Shown here: positions 6,870-10,808 of the stretch, in pieces
How positions within the stretch are numbered: position 1 is the stretch's first letter
Layout of the letters: each line of letters opens with the position of its first letter
From: Pseudomonadota bacterium
GTDB taxonomy: Bacteria; Pseudomonadota; Gammaproteobacteria; Burkholderiales; Burkholderiaceae
Length of the DNA stretch: 10,808 nt
Direction: 5' to 3'
Assembly: GCA_023441105.1 (NCBI GenBank)
Contig: JAEZQX010000064.1
Span: forward strand, 1-10,808
Program-made: the position numbers and the translations under genes
Notes under the pieces: model-generated
Seen by the model: only the letters and a program-made list of their open reading frames with translations
Told to the model about the DNA's origin: nothing
Databases searched by the model: none

Positions 6870-7611
6870 GGCAGCCGCCCCAGACGCACCCCGTGTCGAG
6901 TCCCACCAGGTCCGGGCGGTCCAGCAGGCCGAGCGTCGACCAGTGGCCGAAGACCACCGTCTTGCCGGCACTGCGGCGTCCGGGCAGGTCGAACCAGGGA
7001 CGTCTGCCGGCCGGCGCCTGTTCGGGCGAGTCAGCGTTCGCCAGGTCGAGCCGGCCGTCCTTGTCGAGATAGCGCACGCGGGTGAGGATGTTGACGATGG
7101 CGCGCAGGCGCTCGTTGCCGCGCAACGAATCGTCCCACTGGTCCGGGTCGTTGCCGTACATCACCGACATGAACTCGGACCAGCGTGGACCACGCAATAC
7201 GGTCTCCACCTCATCCGCCAGTTCGATCGCCCGCAGCGGATCCCACGACGGCACGACGCCGGCATGCACCAGCAGGTAGTCGCCCTGCAGGTGGGCGAGG
7301 GGACGCCGGCGCAGCCAGTCGATCAGCTCCGCCCGGTCCGGCGCCTCGAGGATCGGCTGCAGCGTGTCGCCGCGGCGCGGCTTGCGCGAGCCGGCCACGG
7401 TGGCGAGCAGATGGAGGTCGTGATTGCCCAGCACCGTGACCACGCGGTCACCCAGCTCCATCACGAAGCGCAGCGCCGCCAGCGAATCGGGCCCGCGGTT
7501 GATCAGGTCGCCGCAGAACCACAGCGGCTCCGACGCCGGCGGATCGATGCGGTCGAGCAGCTCCTGCAGTGGCCGGTGGCAACCCTGCAGGTCGCCGAAT
7601 GCAATCGTCAC
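6793..7611 (-). CDS. apaH: ApaH, symmetrical diadenosine tetraphosphatase
   Basis: Hydrolyses Ap4A to two ADP, and in E. coli also removes Np4 caps from RNA. At 272 residues the length fits the family (E. coli about 280). Metallophosphatase motifs in order: FGDLQGC (5-11), CGDLINRGPDS (33-43), LGNHDLHLLA (61-70), LLVHAGVVPSWD (113-124), MYGNDPDQW (151-159), VFGHWSTLG (220-228) and GLDTGCVWGGCLSAMRLE (237-254). The first motif has Gln where E. coli has His (GDVHGC); from memory Gln is common in other gammaproteobacterial ApaH proteins, so it is not taken as a defect. The start is GTG, chosen because it places the first beta strand and metal motif at the expected position; no ATG is nearby and the ribosome binding site is weak. 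It begins 18 bases after the wbpM-like stop, so it probably shares that transcript. In enteric bacteria apaH instead follows ksgA/apaG. Confidence 0.95.
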   Translation of the reverse strand: MTIAFGDLQGCHRPLQELLDRIDPPASEPLWFCGDLINRGPDSLAALRFVMELGDRVVTVLGNHDLHLLATVAGSRKPRRGDTLQPILEAPDRAELIDWLRRRPLAHLQGDYLLVHAGVVPSWDPLRAIELADEVETVLRGPRWSEFMSVMYGNDPDQWDDSLRGNERLRAIVNILTRVRYLDKDGRLDLANADSPEQAPAGRRPWFDLPGRRSAGKTVVFGHWSTLGLLDRPDLVGLDTGCVWGGCLSAMRLETRQLFQVKCPPSAVPGAG

Positions 7612-7629
7612 CGTGTGCTGTCGCTGCCG

Positions 7630-9711
7630 CTAGACCGGATGGGCGCCGGGAGCAGCGTCCGCATTGCCGCCATGGACCGAAGGCCTCCCACGAGGCGCCG
7701 GGCGGGAAGCGACGGTGTCGGCCGATGCCGGAGCCGTCGACAGGGAGGAAGCCGAAGCCGGCGCCGGTGAGGCGCCGTTGCCGGCGACGGCCGGGGCGGG
7801 CAGTTGCGGCGCCGGTGCCGCCGGTGCCGGCAGGCTCGGGGGCAGCGGCTTGCCGCGCTTCAGCGTCTCGTAGTTCGGGCGCAGAGCGGGTTGGTACTCC
7901 GGCACCCATTCGGCCAGCATGCGCCGCACCTCGTCGTCGCGATACGGTCCCACCGATTCCAGCCAGGAGCGCACCTTGACTTCCCAGGACGTGCCGGGCG
8001 CCTCGATCGGCCGCGACACCCGCAGCTTGGCATGCGGCGTCGCCAGCGTCTTCTCGTTGTCCGCCAGCAACTCCTCGTAGAGCTTCTCGCCGGCGCGCAG
8101 GCCGGTGAACTCGATGGCGATCTCGTCCTCGGTGAAGCCCGACAGGCGGATCATGGTGCGCGCCAGGTCCACGATCTTGATCGGCTCGCCCATGTCCAGC
8201 ACGAAGGTCTCGCCGCCGCGGCCCATCAGCGCCGCCTGCAGCACCAGCTGCGTCGCCTCCGGGATGGACATGAAGTAGCGGGTGATATCCGGATGGGTGA
8301 CGGTGATCGGTCCGCCGCGATCGATCTGCTCGCGGAACTTGGGAATGACGCTGCCGCTCGAGCCGAGGACGTTGCCGAAGCGCACGATCACCACCGGCAG
8401 GCCGGTGAGGCGATGGCGGAACTGCAGGATCATCTCCGCCAGTCGCTTGGTGGCGCCCATCACGTTGGTCGGGTTGACCGCCTTGTCGGTGGAGATGTAG
8501 ACGAACTTCTCGACCTCGAAGCGCGCCGCGACGTCCGCCACCACCCGCGTGCCGTGCGCGTTGTTGCGCACCGCCTGCCAGGCATTGTCCTGTTCCAGGA
8601 TCGGGACGTGCTTGTAGGCGGCGGCATGGAACACCACCGTCGGCTCGTAGCGCACGAACACCTCGATCAGCCGGCGCTCGTCCTTGATGTCGCCGACGAT
8701 GGGCACCACCTTCACCGACGGGTAGCGATTGTGCAGGCTCTCGCTGACCTGGTAGAGCGCGAACTCGTTGGCCTCGAAGACGATGATCCGCTGCGGATCG
8801 AAGCGCGCGATCTGGCGGCAGAGCTCGGCGCCGATGGAGCCGCCGCCGCCGGTGACCATCACCGCCTTGCCGGCCAGCATGTGGCGCAGGCCGCTGGTGT
8901 CCAGGTGGACCGGATCCCGGCCCAACAGGTCGTCGACCTGCACATGCCGGATCTGCGAGACCTTCACCCGTCCGCTCATCAGCTCGTGCAGGTCGGGGAT
9001 CACCAGCAGGTTCACGTGCGCCTTCTCGCACAGCTCGAACACCCGCTTGCGGGTGGCGTGGTCGGTGGCGCCGGTGGCCAGCACGACGTTCTTGCAATTG
9101 CAGTCGCGGGCGATCTGCTCGAGCTGGTCCCAGTTGCCGAGGATCCGCACGCCGCCCAGCTGGCGGCCGACCTTGTTGCGGTTGTCGTCGAGCAGGCCGA
9201 CCACGAACCAGGACGAGCTGCGGTTGAGCTCGTCGATCAGCGTCAGCGCGGCGCTGCCGGCACCCAGCAGCAGCACCGGCTGCGCCTGCGGACCCTGCGG
9301 CCAAGCCGACTTTTCCTTCCACCACCGATACACCAGCCGGCCGGAGCACATGAACAGCACCAGCAGCAGCGGATTGAGGAAGTAGAGCGAGCGCGGCACG
9401 CCCAGGCCGTTGCGCCAGAGCAGCAGCAGGATCGGGATGATCAGCGCGGACACGCCGACGGCGGTGGCGATCAGCTTCAGGTCATGGACCGACGCATAGC
9501 GCCAGATGCCGCGATAGAGGCCGAAGTAGACGAAGCAACCGAACTGCACCGCCAGCACCGCCGGCAGCGTCTGCAGCAGGATGAGCTGGGTGGAGCGTTC
9601 GAGCTCGAAGTTCCAGCGCAGCGAGAAGGTGAACGTCCATACCAGCGCCGACACGAGCAGGTCGTGTCCCATGGCGACGAAAGTCCGCGGATTGACGCTC
9701 AGTAATCTCAT
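7630..9711 (-). CDS. wbpM: WbpM/CapD-type UDP-GlcNAc 4,6-dehydratase, membrane-bound long form
   Basis: A 693-residue inner-membrane enzyme that would make a UDP-4-keto-6-deoxy sugar, the precursor of QuiNAc, FucNAc or bacillosamine units in O-antigen or capsule. Seen: four hydrophobic segments within about 12-125, a first nucleotide-binding domain with LLLGAGSAALTLIDEL (147-162), and a second catalytic Rossmann domain with VMVTGGGGSIGAELCRQ (284-300), YISTDKAVNPTNVMGATKR (405-423), FGNVLGSSGSVIP (445-457), TRYFMSIPEA (477-486) and GLRAGEKLYEEL (537-548). The position of the usual catalytic Tyr holds Met 418 with Lys 422, as established for WbpM. A Pro/Ala-rich tail follows from about 621. 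ATG 9711 overlaps the stop of the upstream WbpL-like gene (ATGA). The frame stays open to 9849, but that part is the coding region of the neighbour. The exact sugar product cannot be told, so wbpM marks family rather than proven product. Confidence 0.9.
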   Translation of the reverse strand: MRLLSVNPRTFVAMGHDLLVSALVWTFTFSLRWNFELERSTQLILLQTLPAVLAVQFGCFVYFGLYRGIWRYASVHDLKLIATAVGVSALIIPILLLLWRNGLGVPRSLYFLNPLLLVLFMCSGRLVYRWWKEKSAWPQGPQAQPVLLLGAGSAALTLIDELNRSSSWFVVGLLDDNRNKVGRQLGGVRILGNWDQLEQIARDCNCKNVVLATGATDHATRKRVFELCEKAHVNLLVIPDLHELMSGRVKVSQIRHVQVDDLLGRDPVHLDTSGLRHMLAGKAVMVTGGGGSIGAELCRQIARFDPQRIIVFEANEFALYQVSESLHNRYPSVKVVPIVGDIKDERRLIEVFVRYEPTVVFHAAAYKHVPILEQDNAWQAVRNNAHGTRVVADVAARFEVEKFVYISTDKAVNPTNVMGATKRLAEMILQFRHRLTGLPVVIVRFGNVLGSSGSVIPKFREQIDRGGPITVTHPDITRYFMSIPEATQLVLQAALMGRGGETFVLDMGEPIKIVDLARTMIRLSGFTEDEIAIEFTGLRAGEKLYEELLADNEKTLATPHAKLRVSRPIEAPGTSWEVKVRSWLESVGPYRDDEVRRMLAEWVPEYQPALRPNYETLKRGKPLPPSLPAPAAPAPQLPAPAVAGNGASPAPASASSLSTAPASADTVASRPAPRGRPSVHGGNADAAPGAHPV

Positions 9712-10808
9712 CTGTTGTTGTCGAACGCTTCTGCAAGACCTGCGCCGCCGCGCCAGCAGATCAGGGCCATCGGCAGCCAGGCGACCGCCAGAACCACCGG
9801 CGCCCAATTCGCGGCGCGGTGGGCCAGAAACGCAAGCGGAAAGAGCCACGCGACGTTGAGCAGGAAGTATACAAGCGTGACCCTGCGATGCTGGCCCCAG
9901 CGGCGGCTCAGGCGCTGGTACAAGTGGCTGCGATGCGCGGCCGTCACGCGCTGGCCGGTGACGAAGCGGCGCACCAGCGTCACGCTGGCGTCGACGATGA
10001 ACATGCCGCCAAGAATCAGCCAGGTCCAGAAGCTCATGTCGCCGTATGTAACGTCATGTGCAGCGAGCGCGAATATTGCAAATCCGAGAAACAGACTGCC
10101 GGTGTCGCCCATGAAGATCCGCGCCGGTGGCCAGTTGAGCAGCAGGAACCCCGCAACTGCAGCGGCCAGGACCAGGCTCGCCACCGGCACTGCCGCGGCG
10201 ACCGCTTCGAGCAGGGAGGCGTCCAGGTCGGGTACCGTCATCTTCAAGGCGAGGGCACCGATGAGCATGAAAAGTGCCTGCGACGCCGCGAGGCCGTCGA
10301 TGCCGTCCATGAAATTGAACAGGTTGATCCACCACAGTCCGCCCAGCACCAGCAGCGGCACCAGCAGGAGGTCGATCGCGCCGGCCAGCCAGGGGGGCAG
10401 ATGGCTGGCCACCCAGGCGGCTATGGCCGGCAGGCCCGACAAGATGGCCAGCAGGCCGAGGTCCGATTCGCCGGTCCTCGTGCTCCAGGCCAGCGCCGCC
10501 AGCAGCACCAGCAATGCCGCGGTCTGCGCCAACAGCCGGACGCCGAGGCCCAGGCCCTTGCGGTCGTCCGCCAGTCCCACCATCGCCAGCATGATCGCGG
10601 CCGCCAGCGGCAGCGCGCCCGCCCAGGTGGCGAGGCTTCCCGGCGGCAGGGCGAACGGCAGGGCGACCAGGAAGGCGACGACGATGGCGACGCCGCCGCC
10701 ACGCGGGCGCGGCAGCTGGTGCGACGAACGCTGGTTCGGCAGGTCCTGCAGCCCCAGTGCGGTGGCATGGCGGATGAGCAGGCAGCCCAGCAGGACGCAG
10801 GCCAGCGC
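9708..10808 (-). CDS. wbpL: WbpL/WecA-like polyprenyl-phosphate glycosyl-1-phosphate transferase (N-terminus outside window)
   Basis: A glycosyltransferase family 4 integral membrane protein that would attach the first sugar-1-phosphate to undecaprenyl phosphate, starting O-antigen or exopolysaccharide synthesis. The frame is open to the window edge; 366 residues are visible. Numbered from the edge: LQDLPNQRSSH (20-30) and PRGGG, the conserved early cytoplasmic motif; GLADDR (78-83) with the catalytic Asp pair; NLFNFMDGIDG (162-172); RIFMGDTGSLFLG (230-242); and the sugar-recognition loop HRSHLYQRL (292-300), all separated by many hydrophobic helices. An ATG at 10592 is internal, because the conserved RSSH motif lies before it. 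The loop text and the following wbpM-like gene favour the WbpL subfamily over WecA or MraY. Only about the first few residues to one helix are missing. The stop overlaps the next start, indicating coupling. Confidence 0.9.
   Translation of the reverse strand, partial: ALACVLLGCLLIRHATALGLQDLPNQRSSHQLPRPRGGGVAIVVAFLVALPFALPPGSLATWAGALPLAAAIMLAMVGLADDRKGLGLGVRLLAQTAALLVLLAALAWSTRTGESDLGLLAILSGLPAIAAWVASHLPPWLAGAIDLLLVPLLVLGGLWWINLFNFMDGIDGLAASQALFMLIGALALKMTVPDLDASLLEAVAAAVPVASLVLAAAVAGFLLLNWPPARIFMGDTGSLFLGFAIFALAAHDVTYGDMSFWTWLILGGMFIVDASVTLVRRFVTGQRVTAAHRSHLYQRLSRRWGQHRRVTLVYFLLNVAWLFPLAFLAHRAANWAPVVLAVAWLPMALICWRGGAGLAEAFDNNR

Noticed and set aside
7804..9705. A 633-residue open frame on the + strand opposite the wbpM-like gene, and a frame of similar size at 7448-9349 in another - strand frame
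   Set aside because: Both are shadows of the WbpM-like coding region; neither has recognisable motifs, while the frame at 7630-9711 on the - strand carries all family motifs.
9712..9849. N-terminal extension of the WbpM-like protein to an ATG at 9849
   Set aside because: The extra 46 residues come from the coding region of the upstream WbpL-like gene read in another frame; ATG 9711 gives an ATGA coupling and a normal membrane N-terminus.
10592..10808. ATG 10592 as the start of the WbpL-like gene
   Set aside because: The frame continues open to the edge and contains the conserved PNQRSSH and PRGGG motifs before this Met, so the gene extends beyond the window.

Overview
The window is GC-rich, densely coded DNA of a typical gammaproteobacterial kind. 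The gene order (a chp type IV pilus chemotaxis kinase, then yqgE-ruvX-pyrR-pyrB-pyrC') and the protein sequences fit the Xanthomonadales/Lysobacterales or a Pseudomonas relative. The exact genus cannot be fixed from the sequence alone. No rRNA, tRNA, CRISPR array, insertion sequence or phage gene is visible.

Region 1 (1-1948, + strand) is the C-terminal two thirds or less of a ChpA/PilL hybrid histidine kinase: dimerisation helices, ATPase, CheW and receiver domains. Its phosphotransfer domains lie outside the window. Region 2 (1949-2148) is the only sizeable non-coding gap. It holds a run of hairpins, the last a good intrinsic terminator, followed by a candidate sigma-70 promoter that would serve the next operon.

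Region 3 (2149-6020, + strand) is a compact operon: yqgE, ruvX, pyrR, pyrB and a pyrC-like gene, with 4-base ATGA overlaps or directly abutting genes. PyrB is a complete aspartate transcarbamoylase catalytic chain. The pyrC-like product has lost most of the zinc ligands of dihydroorotase, so it is best read as the non-catalytic PyrC' partner of class A ATCase, as known in Pseudomonas. PyrR is the likely uridine-nucleotide sensor. A PlsC-family lysophospholipid acyltransferase (6054-6869) follows on the same strand.

Region 4 (6793-10808, - strand) runs toward region 3. Read in its own direction it carries a WbpL/WecA-type polyprenyl-phosphate glycosyl-1-phosphate transferase (cut by the window edge), a WbpM/CapD-type nucleotide-sugar 4,6-dehydratase and apaH. 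The first two start an O-antigen or exopolysaccharide repeat unit; apaH removes Ap4A. The 3' ends of apaH and the acyltransferase overlap by 77 bases.

I found no wholly new system. The points most worth checking are the catalytically dead PyrC', the pyrR/pyrB junction in one reading frame separated by a single TAG, the structured 3' region of chpA, the long Pro/Ala tail on the WbpM-like protein, and the convergent overlap.
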